Of a DNA stretch of 64,000 nucleotides, positions 7,966-17,160 are shown piece after piece. The stretch lies in NCBI GenBank assembly GCA_020060485.1, contig JAGVAB010000158.1:17268-81267 (forward strand). The letters are read 5' to 3'. A program made the translations under genes and the position numbers. Below the pieces are notes generated by a model that worked only from the letters and a program-made list of their open reading frames with translations, made no database searches and had not been told where the DNA came from. The stretch is from Anaerolineales bacterium (GTDB taxonomy: Bacteria; Chloroflexota; Anaerolineae; Anaerolineales; Anaerolineaceae). Numbering within the stretch: position 1 is the first letter of the stretch; every line of letters starts with the position of its first letter.

Positions 7966-9273
7966 ATGGAAAAACTTGCAATCGATGGTGGAACACCGGT
8001 ACGCACTCGAGCGCCAATTATCGAAACCGACGTCTTCGAACAGGAAGAGCTTGACGCCCTCATGGAAGTTGCACGCAACAAGAAACTTCGCCGTGCAGAG
8101 GCCGCTGTAGAATATGAGCGCGTCCTTGCAGAGTGGTTCGGCGTTAAACATGCCATCGCTGTTTCAAGTGGCACTTCCGCTTTGCACATCGCTTTGGCTG
8201 CATTCGGGATAGGGCCTGGAGATGAGGTGATTGTCCCGCCGTACACTTTTGTTGCTTCCGACACGGCTGTATTGGAACAAAACGCCATCCCTATCTTTGC
8301 TGATATCGATCCGGTTACTCTGACACTTGACCCGGAAGACATTGCCCGGCGCATCACTCCGCGTACCAAAGCCATCATCCCGGTGACCATTTCCGGTACC
8401 CTGGTGGATATGGATCCGATCATGGAGCTGGCCCGCAAACACAATTTGTGGGTTTTGGAGGATGCCTGCCAATCGCTTGGCGCTAAATACAAAGGCAAGA
8501 TGGTGGGGACAATCGGTGATGTGGGGGTATTTAGCTCCATCACCGGCAAGATCATCAACACTGGTGAGGGTGGTTTCGTCATCACAAATAACACCGATCT
8601 GTATGAGAAAATGTGGGGCTTCCAAGACTTTGCCCGCAAAAAATCTCTTGGTCCGGCATCCAAATATCACTGGGGATTGCCCTGCACCAACTACCGCATC
8701 ACGAACATGCAGGCTGCTATTGGCATACAACAGGTGAAACGAGCCTGGGATATGATCCATAAACGCACTGAAAATGCTGAGTATCTCCGGTCGCTGCTAG
8801 CGGATGTTCCCGGCATCGTTCTGCCTCATGACCAGTCGTATGGAGAGCGGGTCTATTTCTACTTCTTGATCCGCCTGTTGCCAGAAATTTTGGGGACCGA
8901 CATGCTCAATTTTGGGATTGCCTTAGCTGCCGAAGGTACCTATTCTCTGAACTACCTCAGCACCACCCGTTGGATGATCCCGCAGCATCTTGAACCGTTA
9001 TTTGTCGATAAGATCGGTTATGGCGGTACAAAATGCCCATTTGAATGCCCGTGGTATGAAGGCGAGGTAAATTATTACAAAGGGCTGTGTCCTAATGCCG
9101 AAACAGCATGTGAAGAGGTCTTCTGGCTTGCCAGCGTCCATCCATTACTGGAAAAACAAGACCTCGACGATATCGCTGCGGCAGTGCGGAAGGTTGTCTT
9201 CGCCTTCATTGAAAAGAAAGAAAAAGGAATACCGATCAATTATGCCACCGATGAAATCCGGGCGCGGTTGTAA
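7966..9273 (+). CDS. DegT/DnrJ/EryC1/StrS-family PLP aminotransferase
   Basis: 435-aa fold-type I sugar aminotransferase. PLP Lys195 in SSITGKIINTGEGG, cofactor-binding Asp166 in LEDACQS, GTSALHIAL loop near residues 69-77, and PPYTF at 91-95 are all present. The start ATG 7966 follows AAAGGAG; upstream in-frame codons give non-family sequence and are rejected. Biosynthetic members add an amino group to keto sugars or cyclitols (StsC and AHBA-synthase-like branches). The context here, with PIG-L deacetylases and an importer under a GntR repressor, suggests a catabolic role removing the amino group after deacetylation (inference). The Cys-rich C-terminal segment FECPWYEGE/GLCPNAE is typical of the cyclitol branch. 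Confidence 0.88.
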   Translation: MEKLAIDGGTPVRTRAPIIETDVFEQEELDALMEVARNKKLRRAEAAVEYERVLAEWFGVKHAIAVSSGTSALHIALAAFGIGPGDEVIVPPYTFVASDTAVLEQNAIPIFADIDPVTLTLDPEDIARRITPRTKAIIPVTISGTLVDMDPIMELARKHNLWVLEDACQSLGAKYKGKMVGTIGDVGVFSSITGKIINTGEGGFVITNNTDLYEKMWGFQDFARKKSLGPASKYHWGLPCTNYRITNMQAAIGIQQVKRAWDMIHKRTENAEYLRSLLADVPGIVLPHDQSYGERVYFYFLIRLLPEILGTDMLNFGIALAAEGTYSLNYLSTTRWMIPQHLEPLFVDKIGYGGTKCPFECPWYEGEVNYYKGLCPNAETACEEVFWLASVHPLLEKQDLDDIAAAVRKVVFAFIEKKEKGIPINYATDEIRARL

Positions 9274-9294
9274 TTTACACGACCAGAGGTGCAC

Positions 9295-9828
9295 ATGACA
9301 GATACACCATCCTTGATTAACAACGCAGATCTAGACCAGATTGGGATTGTGGTGAATGATCTGCATGCCTTCACACAGGAACTTGCCCGCCTGTTTGGCA
9401 TTGGACCGTTTCGCATTTTCGAATGGCCACTAGAAGGGGTTGACCCTCAAGCTACCTACCATGGTCAACCGGCGAACTTCCGCCTGCTTTTAGCCTTCGT
9501 CACTGTGGGTAAAATTCAACTTGAGATCGTTCAACCCTTGGAGGGTCAAAACATCTACAGCGATTTTCTGCGTGATCATGGACCGGGTTTGCATCATTTT
9601 CGTCTGACCATACCCGGTTTTGAAAAAGGAGTAGAAACGCTGATTAGAGACGGGATAGAGAACATAGCCAGCGGCACTGGTGTCCATGTCGGCTCCAAGT
9701 GGGCATATTTTGATACCACCCACAAGTTGGAAGGGGTAACTGTGGAGTTGAGAACTCGTCTGGAAGAAGCCGGCGGAGAAGGCCAATGGGTGCAATCCAT
9801 CCCGTCACCCGCTTCACCAGAGAATTAA
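9295..9828 (+). CDS. VOC-superfamily (glyoxalase-fold) protein
   Basis: 177-aa vicinal-oxygen-chelate protein resembling methylmalonyl-CoA epimerase-like members: LDQIGIVVNDL near the N-terminus, KIQLEIVQPLEG in the middle, GLHHFRL with the metal His, and a C-terminal VTVELRTR strand. ATG 9295 is chosen because AGAGG lies five bases upstream; a GTG six bases earlier overlaps that site. It is the second gene of the plus-strand arm, 21 bases after the aminotransferase, and may isomerise or epimerise the keto product. Substrate unknown. Confidence 0.8.
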   Translation: MTDTPSLINNADLDQIGIVVNDLHAFTQELARLFGIGPFRIFEWPLEGVDPQATYHGQPANFRLLLAFVTVGKIQLEIVQPLEGQNIYSDFLRDHGPGLHHFRLTIPGFEKGVETLIRDGIENIASGTGVHVGSKWAYFDTTHKLEGVTVELRTRLEEAGGEGQWVQSIPSPASPEN

Positions 9829-9944
9829 GGATAAGTTCATCTGACAACAAGCAACCCGTGCAACAAAAAAAGCCCCAAAGGCCCCCAGGCCGTAAACGTG
9901 GCTATCGTCTAATTCAGAAGTTTACTTTTCCAACCAGAAGAGCA

Positions 9945-9992
9945 GTTTCACCCCGGGCTTTGTCCGGGGTGAAACATTTATCATGGTTTTTC
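9945..9992 (+). terminator. Hairpin after the VOC gene, likely terminator
   Basis: Perfect 12-bp stem GTTTCACCCCGG / CCGGGGTGAAAC with loop GCTTTGT. A run of six T lies 11 bases after the stem, so it is not a textbook intrinsic terminator, but position between two operons supports a termination or 3-prime-protection role. Confidence 0.5.
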
Positions 9993-10053
9993 CTCTATGC
10001 AGGGCAAAAACGATCTATTTACAAAATATTAACCATTTTTTCAACATTCCTCA

Positions 10054-10081
10054 TTGACAAATCAATCAAAATCCGTATAAT
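10054..10081 (+). promoter_or_regulatory. Consensus promoter of the ilv-leu operon
   Basis: TTGACA at 10054-10059 and TATAAT at 10076-10081, both perfect consensus hexamers, 16-base spacer. Predicted start near 10088, giving a leader of about 340 nt before ilvD. Confidence 0.82.
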
Positions 10082-10222
10082 CAAACAAATATAAAAAATC
10101 AGAGGTATGTATTGTCATACTGTTGCCCGCCTCGAATGAATTTGTTCAGGTGAAGCACTCTCCCCAAAATGCAGTCGGAGATTGCTTTTTTGTAAAATCA
10201 TCAGGATAAAGAAAACCAAAAA

Positions 10223-10339
10223 ATGTCCGCTACATTCAACAGCTTCCTCTCCCTTATCGTCATTATTATTTTGGTCCTCGTTCTTATTGAGGACCTGATT
10301 AGGGTTGGGAGGTTGAGCAGGAGCTGGAACGAAACATAA
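10223..10339 (+). CDS. Branched-chain amino-acid leader peptide (attenuator)
   Basis: 38-codon reading frame starting ATG 10223 and ending TAA 10337-10339. Codons 11-22 are an unbroken run of twelve Leu, Ile and Val codons, and 17 of the 23 codons from 9 to 31 encode branched-chain residues. It is followed 25 bases later by an intrinsic terminator immediately before ilvD. This is the arrangement of ilvL-type leader peptides of enteric bacteria: shortage of charged Leu/Ile/Val tRNA stalls the ribosome and prevents termination. The only weak point is the ribosome-binding site: AGGA lies 16 bases upstream. There is no alternative in-frame start between the upstream stop at 10193-10195 and this ATG. 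Confidence 0.8.
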   Translation: MSATFNSFLSLIVIIILVLVLIEDLIRVGRLSRSWNET

Positions 10340-10378
10340 ACAGCACCAGAAGGTCAAGGAAAGCAAAGCCACCCAACC
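10303..10378 (+). promoter_or_regulatory. Putative antiterminator pairing of the ilv attenuator
   Basis: GGTTGGG at 10303-10309 is exactly complementary to CCCAACC at 10372-10378, which forms most of the left arm of the terminator, so the two structures exclude each other. The overlapping GGGAGG (10307-10312) can instead pair with CCTCTC (10246-10251) just before the Leu/Ile/Val codon run, and GGTCCTC (10273-10279) pairs with GAGGACC (10289-10295). A ribosome stalled in the codon run would free 10303-10309. The competing folds were drawn by eye, not by energy calculation. Confidence 0.6.
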
Positions 10379-10397
10379 ATGTTGGGTGGCTTTTTTT
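10365..10397 (+). terminator. Intrinsic terminator (ilv attenuator)
   Basis: GCCACCCAAC (10368-10377), loop CAT, GTTGGGTGGC (10381-10390), flanked by AAA on the left and a TTTTTTT run at 10391-10397. Stem of 10 perfect pairs extendable to 13. It lies between the leader peptide and ilvD ribosome-binding site, so it must be read through for operon expression. Confidence 0.9.
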
Positions 10398-10425
10398 ATC
10401 AATCTGCAATTGGAGGAAAAATATC

Positions 10426-12096
10426 GTGCGATCTGACCAGATCAAAAAAGGAATTGAACGTTCACCTCACCGCTCCCTGCTCAAGGCTGTCGGGGTCAGC
10501 GACGCTGACATGAGTAAACCCTTCATCGCCGTGGTCAATTCCTACGTGGATATCGTCCCAGGACATGTCCATCTGCAATCCTTTGGAAAGCAGATCAAGG
10601 AAGCCATCCGTGCCAACGGCGGCGTGCCCTTTGAATTCAATACTATCGCTGTAGATGATGGCATCGCTATGGGGCACGCCGGTATGAAATATTCGCTGCC
10701 CTCGCGTGAATTGATTGCCGACTCAGTGGAAACCATGATCCAGGCCCACCAGTTCGATGGCATGGTCTGCATCCCCAACTGCGACAAGATCGTACCCGGC
10801 ATGTTGATGGCAGCGATGCGCCTGGACATCCCTACCATCTTTGTTTCTGGCGGGCCGATGCCCGCCGGGCGTCTGCCGGACGGAGAAGTGGTGGACCTGA
10901 TCTCGGTCTTTGAGGGGCTGGGGGCTTATCAATCCGGCAAGATGAGCGCCGAACGGCTGAAATTGATCGAGGACTACGCCTGCCCTTCTTGCGGCTCATG
11001 TTCAGGTATGTTCACTGCCAACAGCATGAACTGCCTGTGTGAAGCCCTGGGCATGGCCCTGCCCTACAACGGCAGCGCCCTGGCCGATACCCCCGAACGC
11101 AACGCCCTGGCTCAAGAAGCCGCCCGCCAGATCTTCTCCCTGATCAAAACCAATCTCACCCCCCGTCAAATCGTAACCCAGCAAGCCCTGGATGATGCCT
11201 TTGCCCTTGATATGGCCATGGGCGGCTCAACCAATACCGTCCTGCATACCCTGGCAATTGCCAATGAGGCCAGTGTGAATTACCCGCTGGAACGCATCAA
11301 TGCCATTGCCGACCGGGTTCCGCACCTATGCAAGGTCAGCCCGTCTGGCAAATGGCACATGGAAGATGTACACCGCGCCGGCGGCATTCCCGCCATCATG
11401 AACGAACTGCATCGCTCCAGCGGTGTGCTGCACGTCAACCGCCCCACCGTAAGTGGCAAAACCCTGGGCGAAAACATCGCCAGTGCAGAAATCAAGGATC
11501 ATGATGTGATTCGCAGCGTTGAAACCGCCCATTCAGCCCGCGGCGGGCTGGCGATCCTGTTCGGCAACCTGGCGCCCTGCGGGTCAGTGGTCAAGACTGG
11601 CGGCGTGGCTGCCGGTATGGACACCTTCAGCGGCCCGGCCCACATCTATGAATCACAGGACAGCGCTCTGGCAGGCATCATGGCTGGCGAAGTGCAAGCC
11701 GGAGAAGTGGTCGTCATCCGCTATGAAGGTCCCAGCGGCGGCCCTGGCATGCAGGAAATGCTCAGCCCCACCTCGGCCATCATGGGCATGGGCCTGGGCG
11801 ACAAGGTGGCCTTGATCACCGACGGGCGTTTCTCTGGCGGCACGCGCGGCGCCTGCATTGGTCATGTTTCGCCCGAAGCCGCGGCCCGCGGCCCGATCGC
11901 GGCCCTGCAGCCCGGCGACGTGATCGACATTAATTTCAGCAAGCGCTCGCTGAATGTGCGCCTGTCAGAAGAGGAAATCGCCCAACGTCTGGACGCATTG
12001 CCGCCTTTTGAACCGCTCACCACCAGCCGCTGGCTGCGCCGCTACGCCCGTATGGTACAAAGTGCCGATACTGGCGCGGTTTTACGCACAGATTAA
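10426..12096 (+). CDS. ilvD: Dihydroxy-acid dehydratase
   Basis: Dehydrates 2,3-dihydroxy-isovalerate and -methylvalerate in Val/Leu and Ile synthesis. 556 aa. Iron-sulfur Cys119 in NCDK and Cys192 in [13 protein letters not shown] are present. The position that is PCN in [2Fe-2S] plant/mycobacterial enzymes is PGHVHL here, as in E. coli IlvD, suggesting the oxygen-sensitive [4Fe-4S] type, consistent with an anaerobe. Starts with GTG preceded nine bases upstream by GGAGG. First structural gene of the operon, 28 bases after the attenuator terminator. Confidence 0.97.
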   Translation: MRSDQIKKGIERSPHRSLLKAVGVSDADMSKPFIAVVNSYVDIVPGHVHLQSFGKQIKEAIRANGGVPFEFNTIAVDDGIAMGHAGMKYSLPSRELIADSVETMIQAHQFDGMVCIPNCDKIVPGMLMAAMRLDIPTIFVSGGPMPAGRLPDGEVVDLISVFEGLGAYQSGKMSAERLKLIEDYACPSCGSCSGMFTANSMNCLCEALGMALPYNGSALADTPERNALAQEAARQIFSLIKTNLTPRQIVTQQALDDAFALDMAMGGSTNTVLHTLAIANEASVNYPLERINAIADRVPHLCKVSPSGKWHMEDVHRAGGIPAIMNELHRSSGVLHVNRPTVSGKTLGENIASAEIKDHDVIRSVETAHSARGGLAILFGNLAPCGSVVKTGGVAAGMDTFSGPAHIYESQDSALAGIMAGEVQAGEVVVIRYEGPSGGPGMQEMLSPTSAIMGMGLGDKVALITDGRFSGGTRGACIGHVSPEAAARGPIAALQPGDVIDINFSKRSLNVRLSEEEIAQRLDALPPFEPLTTSRWLRRYARMVQSADTGAVLRTD

Positions 12097-12143
12097 TCAC
12101 CTTTTATCCATTGCACTTATTTTTGACACGATCTGGAGGCAGA

Positions 12144-13838
12144 ATGAAAAGAAACGGCGCACAAATTTTATGGGAATGTATCCTGCGTGAAGGTGTAGAT
12201 ACGATCTTTGGTTTTCCGGGCGGCAGCACCCTGCCCATTTATGATGCCATGAGCGAATTTCCCATCCACCACATCCTGGTGCGCCATGAGCAAGGCGCCG
12301 CCCACATGGCAGACGGCTATGCACGTGCCACCGGCAAGGTCGGCGTGGCCCTGGCCACCTCCGGCCCTGGCGCCACCAACCTGGTGACCGGAATTGCCAC
12401 AGCTTTTATGGATTCTTCACCCATAGTCTGCATTACCGGTCAGGTGCAAAGCTGGTTCATCGGTTATGACGCCTTCCAGGAAACAGACGTGACTGGCATC
12501 ACTCTGCCCATCACCAAGCACAATTATCTGGTATCCAGTGTGGAAGAGATCAACGAGACCGTGCGCGAGGCATTTTACCTGGCACGCTCTGGCCGCCCTG
12601 GCCCGGTGCTGATCGACATCACCAAGGACGCCCAGATGGCCGAGCTGGATTGGGAATACGATGACAGCCCCATCCAGCTGCCCGGCTACCGGCCAGATTT
12701 CAGTCCAAATGAAGCCAACCTGAAACAAGCTGCCGCCATGATCGCCGAAGCCGAAAGGCCTCTGATCCTGGCCGGCGCGGGTGTGATGCGAAGCGGAGCC
12801 ATGCAGGAGATGCTGAAACTGGCCGAAAGCACCCAAACGCCGATCGCCGCCACCCTGCTGGGCATTGGCAGCGCCCCTGCCAGCAACCCCCTGTACTTGG
12901 GCATGATGGGCATGCACGGCGAAGCATGGGTCAACCAGGCAATTCAGGAAGCTGACCTGCTGCTGGCCATGGGCATGCGCTTTGATGACCGGGTGACCGG
13001 CAACATGGCCACCTATGCCCCCAACGCCCGCAAGATCCATTTTGACATCGACCCTTCCGAGATCAACAAAAATGTCAAGGTCAACCTGTCCTTGATTGGC
13101 GATCTGAAAGATACCCTGAACCAGTTGCTGCCGCACCTGGAATCTGCCGATCACCGTCCTTGGCTGGAAAAAATCAATGCCGAACGCCAGGAAACTGCCC
13201 AGCGAGACATCCTGAACTGGCCGGACAATGGCAAACTGCACGCTGCCCATGTGATCCATGATATTTGGAAGCACACTGGCGGCAAGGCGCTGGTTGTTAC
13301 CGACGTGGGCCAGCACCAAATGTGGACCGCCCAATATTACAGCCATGAAGAGCCAAACACCCTGATCACTTCCGGCGGATTGGGCACCATGGGCTTTGGC
13401 CTGCCGGCAGCTCTGGGAGCCAAACGCGGCCGCCCCGAAGCCGATGTGTGGGTGATCGCCGGCGACGGCGGCTTCCAGATGACCCAGGCGGAGCTTTCCA
13501 CCGCCGCCCAGGAAGGCCTCAAGGTGAATGTAGCCGTAATCAACAATGGCTATCTGGGCATGGTACGCCAGTGGCAGGATCTCTTTTACAGCCGGCGCTA
13601 CAACGCCACGCCCATGCGCGGCCCGGACTTCGTCAAGATCGCCGAAGCCCATGGTTTGACAGGTATCCGCGTGACCCGGCGCGATGAAATTGAAGATGCC
13701 ATCCGCCAGGCGCATCAAGACCCGGGCACCGTGGTGATCGATTTCCGGGTGGAAGAAGAAGACAACGTATATCCCATGGTCTCAGCCGGGGCCGATCTGG
13801 ATAAGATGATCCGCCGTCCCCTGCCCGAACAATCCTGA
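12144..13838 (+). CDS. ilvB: Acetolactate synthase, catalytic subunit
   Basis: Thiamine-diphosphate enzyme condensing two pyruvates, or pyruvate and 2-ketobutyrate. 564 aa. N-terminal catalytic Glu in RHEQGAAHMADGYARATG, GFPGGSTLPIYDA at the start, and the C-terminal ThDP motif from GDGGFQMT to NNGYLGMVRQWQ are all seen. ATG 12144 follows TGGAGGC; an upstream in-frame start would add an unconserved extension. Followed 40 bases later by its regulatory subunit. Confidence 0.97.
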   Translation: MKRNGAQILWECILREGVDTIFGFPGGSTLPIYDAMSEFPIHHILVRHEQGAAHMADGYARATGKVGVALATSGPGATNLVTGIATAFMDSSPIVCITGQVQSWFIGYDAFQETDVTGITLPITKHNYLVSSVEEINETVREAFYLARSGRPGPVLIDITKDAQMAELDWEYDDSPIQLPGYRPDFSPNEANLKQAAAMIAEAERPLILAGAGVMRSGAMQEMLKLAESTQTPIAATLLGIGSAPASNPLYLGMMGMHGEAWVNQAIQEADLLLAMGMRFDDRVTGNMATYAPNARKIHFDIDPSEINKNVKVNLSLIGDLKDTLNQLLPHLESADHRPWLEKINAERQETAQRDILNWPDNGKLHAAHVIHDIWKHTGGKALVVTDVGQHQMWTAQYYSHEEPNTLITSGGLGTMGFGLPAALGAKRGRPEADVWVIAGDGGFQMTQAELSTAAQEGLKVNVAVINNGYLGMVRQWQDLFYSRRYNATPMRGPDFVKIAEAHGLTGIRVTRRDEIEDAIRQAHQDPGTVVIDFRVEEEDNVYPMVSAGADLDKMIRRPLPEQS

Positions 13839-13878
13839 AATATTTTGACCTTTGTCTCGTTATTCATAAGGAGGAAAC

Positions 13879-14400
13879 ATGCAGCACACACTTGTAACTT
13901 TAGTCGAAGACCGGCCCGGTGTTTTGAACCGTGTGGCGTCCCTTTTCCGGCGGCGCGGTTTCAACATCGAGTCCCTGACCGTGGGCCACAGCGAACTGCC
14001 GAATGTCTCGCGCATGACCATCGTGGTCGACAGTACCCCGCAGAACATCGAGCGCTTGATCCAGTATCTCTACAAGCTGGTCAACGTGATCCAGGTGGAC
14101 GACCTGACCCACGAAACCACCATGATGCGCAATTTGGCCATGATCAAGGTGAGCGCCAATGAACAGCACCGCATGGAGATCATGCAGTTGGTGGAGATCT
14201 TCCGGGCGCGCATCGTGGACGTGGCCAACGATTCGTTGATCATCGAGATTACTGGCGCAGAAGACAAAATTGACAGCTTTGTCGATGTGCTGCGCCCATT
14301 CGGGATCATCGAAATGGTACGCACTGGCGTGATCGCCATGGCGCGCGGTTCATCCGCCCTGTCTGTCATGAATCAGCAAAAAGCCAGCATCGCAGTCTAA
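13879..14400 (+). CDS. ilvN: Acetolactate synthase, regulatory subunit
   Basis: 173-aa small subunit giving valine feedback control. N-terminal ACT domain with LVEDRPGVLNRVASLFRRRG and SLTVGHSE, and a C-terminal ALS-type domain containing EITGAEDKIDSFVDVLRPFG. Size matches the IlvH/IlvN type. AAGGAGG ribosome site directly upstream. Couples with IlvB. Confidence 0.96.
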   Translation: MQHTLVTLVEDRPGVLNRVASLFRRRGFNIESLTVGHSELPNVSRMTIVVDSTPQNIERLIQYLYKLVNVIQVDDLTHETTMMRNLAMIKVSANEQHRMEIMQLVEIFRARIVDVANDSLIIEITGAEDKIDSFVDVLRPFGIIEMVRTGVIAMARGSSALSVMNQQKASIAV

Positions 14401-14441
14401 ACAAAACAAACTCATCACAGCAAGAAATCAAAGGAGAAAAA

Positions 14442-15494
14442 ATGGCAAAGTTAGTATTTGGCGGCGTGGAAGAAGAAGTGGTGACCCGGGATGAGTTCCC
14501 TCTGGAAAAAGCCCGCGAGACCCTGAAAGACGAAGTGGTAGCCGTTTTGGGCTATGGCGTGCAAGGCCCCGCCCAGGCGCTCAATATGCGCGACAACGGC
14601 ATCAACGTGATTGTTGGCCAGCGCTCGGGCACCCCCAGTTGGGACAAGGCAATCGAAGATGGCTGGGTGCCAGGCGAGACCCTGTTCTCGCTCACCGAGG
14701 CCGCCCAGCGCGGCACCATGATCCAGTACCTCGTCTCGGATGCCGGGCAGAAACTGCTCTGGCCGGAGGTCAAGGCCTGCCTGAAGCCCGGTGATGCCCT
14801 GTACTTCTCACATGGCTTCTCGATCGTTTTCAAAGAACAGACTGGCGTGATTCCACCGGCAGATGTGGACGTGATCCTGGTGGCCCCCAAAGGCTCCGGG
14901 CGCAGTGTGCGGGCCAATTTCCTGGATGGCAGCGGTATCAACAGCAGCTTTGCCATCTTCCAGGATTATACCGGCCGCGCCACCGAGCGCACCCTGGCGG
15001 CCGGTGTGGCGATTGGCTCCGGCTACCTCTTCCCCACCACCTTTGCCAACGAAGTGCACAGCGACCTGACCGGAGAACGCGGTGTGCTGATGGGCGCCCT
15101 AGCCGGGATCATGGAAGCCCAATACAACGTGCTGCGCAAGAACGGCCACAGCCCCAGCGAGGCTTTCAACGAGACAGTGGAAGAACTGACTCAGAGCCTG
15201 ATCCGCCTGGTGGCCCAGAACGGCATGGACTGGATGTATGCCAGTTGCAGCACCACTGCCCAACGCGGCGCCCTGGACTGGAAGGACCGCTTCCGCGATG
15301 CCACTGCCCCGGTATTCGATGCACTGTACCAAAGCGTGGTCTCCGGCGAGGAAACCCGCATCACCCTGGCCGCCAACAGCGCCCCGGACTACAAGCAAAA
15401 ACTGGATGCAGAATTGAAAGCCATCCACGAATCGGAAATCTGGCAGGCTGGCGCTGTGGTGCGCTCGCTACGCCCTGAAAACTGGAAACAGTAG
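14442..15494 (+). CDS. ilvC: Ketol-acid reductoisomerase
   Basis: NADPH-dependent isomeroreductase, 350 aa. Rossmann loop GYGVQGPAQALNMRDNG near residues 38-54 and the metal-binding SDLTGERG are visible. Sequence blocks such as IVGQRSG, FSHGFSIVFKEQTG, SSFAIFQDYTGRA and MDWMYASCSTTAQRGALDW match the Bacteroidota/fungal-like branch better than the GYGSQGHA type usual in class I bacterial enzymes. This suggests an ancient transfer or a distinct lineage (inference from remembered patterns). The C-terminus ends RSLRPENWK. Confidence 0.95.
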   Translation: MAKLVFGGVEEEVVTRDEFPLEKARETLKDEVVAVLGYGVQGPAQALNMRDNGINVIVGQRSGTPSWDKAIEDGWVPGETLFSLTEAAQRGTMIQYLVSDAGQKLLWPEVKACLKPGDALYFSHGFSIVFKEQTGVIPPADVDVILVAPKGSGRSVRANFLDGSGINSSFAIFQDYTGRATERTLAAGVAIGSGYLFPTTFANEVHSDLTGERGVLMGALAGIMEAQYNVLRKNGHSPSEAFNETVEELTQSLIRLVAQNGMDWMYASCSTTAQRGALDWKDRFRDATAPVFDALYQSVVSGEETRITLAANSAPDYKQKLDAELKAIHESEIWQAGAVVRSLRPENWKQ

Positions 15495-15533
15495 TCATCA
15501 ACAAACCAAACTTTATACCTCAAGGTGAGAATA

Positions 15534-17126
15534 ATGAACCAAACCGTCCGAATCTTTGACACGACCTTACGCGATGGGGAGCAGTCCCCCGGCGCAACCC
15601 TGACTTCATCTGAAAAACTGGAAGTCGCCCGCTCCCTCGCCAAACTTGGCGTGGATGTGATTGAAGCCGGCTTTCCTGCCGCTTCGCCGGACGACCTTGA
15701 AGCCGTGCGCCGCATCGCCCTGGAGGTTGGTCAATCCCACAATGGCAATCAGCCGCCCATCATTTGCGGTCTGGCGCGTGCCACCCGCGGTGATATCGAA
15801 AAAGCATGGCAGGCGGTCAGCCCGGCCGCCCGGCCGCGCATCCACACCTTCATCGCCACCTCGCCCATCCACATGCAGCACAAGCTGCAAATGGAGCCGG
15901 AACAGGTGGTGAAGAAGGCCCAGGAGATGGTAACCTTCGCCCGCAGCCTGTGTGATGATATCGAGTTCAGCCCGGAAGATGCCGGGCGCAGCGAGCCGGA
16001 GTTCCTGTACCATATTCTCTCGGCAGTAGTGGCTGCCGGCGCCACCACCCTAAACATCCCCGACACGGTCGGCTACCAAACCCCGGACGAATTCGGCGAG
16101 CTGATCAGCGGCATCATGCAGAACGTCAAGGGCATCGAGAATTGTGTGGTCTCGGTGCACTGCCATAACGACCTGGGATTGGCTACAGCCAATGCCCTGG
16201 CTGGCATCAAAGCCGGTGCACGCCAGGTGGAAGTGACTGTCAATGGCATCGGTGAACGGGCTGGCAACACCTCTTTGGAAGAAGTGGTCATGACCCTGCA
16301 TACCCGCCGCCCGGTCTTTGGCCTGGAGACCAATATCGACACCACCCAGATCATGCATATCAGCAAGCTGGTCAGCAACTACACCGGCATCCTGGTGCAG
16401 CCCAACAAAGCCATTGTCGGGGCGAATGCCTTTGCCCACGAAGCTGGCATCCATCAGGACGGCATGCTCAAGCACCAGCAGACCTACGAGATTATGCGTC
16501 CCGAAACGGTGGGTGTCAAACAAAGCCGCCTGGTATTGGGCAAGCATTCCGGCCGCCACGCCCTGAAAACCCGCCTGGCGGAACTGGGCTACGACCTCAA
16601 GGACGAGGAACTGGTGCAGATATTCGAACGCTTCAAGAAACTGGCCGACAAGAAAAAGGAAATTGCGGATGCCGATCTGGAAGCCCTCATCTCGGATGAA
16701 CTCTACCAGCCGCGCGAGATCTACCGCCTGGACGGCCTGCAAGTGGCCTGCGGCACGATGGGCATGCCCACCGCCACCGTGCGCCTGATCGGCCCGGACG
16801 AGCAGCGCCATGTACATGCTGCCATCGGCACCGGCCCGGTGGACGCAGCCTACAACGCCATGGACCAGATCATCCAGGCGCCCAGCAAACTGGTGGAATT
16901 TTCCATCCATGCCATCACCGAAGGCATTGACGCCCTCGGCGAGGTCACAGTACGCATTGCCGATACCCGGCAGCAACGCCTGACTGCCCAGCGCGAAGCT
17001 GCCCAGCCGCGCACCTTTGGCGGGTATGGCGCCGATACCGATATTGTGGTGGCCAGCGCCAAAGCCTATCTTTCTGCCCTCAACAAGCTGCTGGTTGCCA
17101 CCGGGGTTGAAGTGCCCAACGCATAA
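15534..17126 (+). CDS. leuA: 2-Isopropylmalate synthase
   Basis: Condenses 2-ketoisovalerate with acetyl-CoA, first step to leucine. 530 aa. HMGL-like TIM barrel opens with [29 protein letters not shown] supplies the metal His pair; NGIGERAGN and HEAGIHQDG follow. C-terminal LeuA allosteric domain from about residue 395, fitting the long feedback-inhibited form. ATG 15534 is chosen since AAGGTGAGA precedes it; a GTG three codons upstream overlaps that site. Confidence 0.96.
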   Translation: MNQTVRIFDTTLRDGEQSPGATLTSSEKLEVARSLAKLGVDVIEAGFPAASPDDLEAVRRIALEVGQSHNGNQPPIICGLARATRGDIEKAWQAVSPAARPRIHTFIATSPIHMQHKLQMEPEQVVKKAQEMVTFARSLCDDIEFSPEDAGRSEPEFLYHILSAVVAAGATTLNIPDTVGYQTPDEFGELISGIMQNVKGIENCVVSVHCHNDLGLATANALAGIKAGARQVEVTVNGIGERAGNTSLEEVVMTLHTRRPVFGLETNIDTTQIMHISKLVSNYTGILVQPNKAIVGANAFAHEAGIHQDGMLKHQQTYEIMRPETVGVKQSRLVLGKHSGRHALKTRLAELGYDLKDEELVQIFERFKKLADKKKEIADADLEALISDELYQPREIYRLDGLQVACGTMGMPTATVRLIGPDEQRHVHAAIGTGPVDAAYNAMDQIIQAPSKLVEFSIHAITEGIDALGEVTVRIADTRQQRLTAQREAAQPRTFGGYGADTDIVVASAKAYLSALNKLLVATGVEVPNA

Positions 17127-17160
17127 ATTTCGCAATCATTGAATAAAAGGAGAAGAAAAA

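Larger units (their letters stand above)
9829..10425 (+). other. Intergenic region: end of VOC operon and ilv leader
   Basis: Contains, in order, a strong hairpin at 9945-9975, a consensus promoter at 10054-10081, an untranslated stretch, a leader-peptide gene at 10223-10339 and an intrinsic terminator at 10365-10397. No conserved protein gene was seen in it on either strand. No T-box GGTGGNACCGCG-type element was found. Confidence 0.8.

Noticed and set aside
7767..8663. Minus-strand frame of 298 codons over the DegT gene and divergent promoter
   Set aside because: Overlaps a conserved PLP enzyme and the control region; low-complexity Ser/Thr/Met composition.
10115..10402. Minus-strand 95-codon frame across the ilv leader
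   Set aside because: It is the complement of the leader peptide and terminator; no ribosome site or similarity, although it starts with a hydrophobic stretch.
10082..10425. T-box riboswitch ahead of ilvD
   Set aside because: No conserved T-box antiterminator element or specifier-loop features seen; the leader peptide explains the terminator better.
12417..13718. Long minus-strand frame opposite ilvB (433 codons)
   Set aside because: Antisense to a clearly conserved enzyme, composition of His/Gly/Gln-rich mirror-frame type, no ribosome site; a codon-bias shadow.
16050..17135. Long minus-strand frame opposite leuA
   Set aside because: Shadow of the conserved leuA frame with no recognisable domain.
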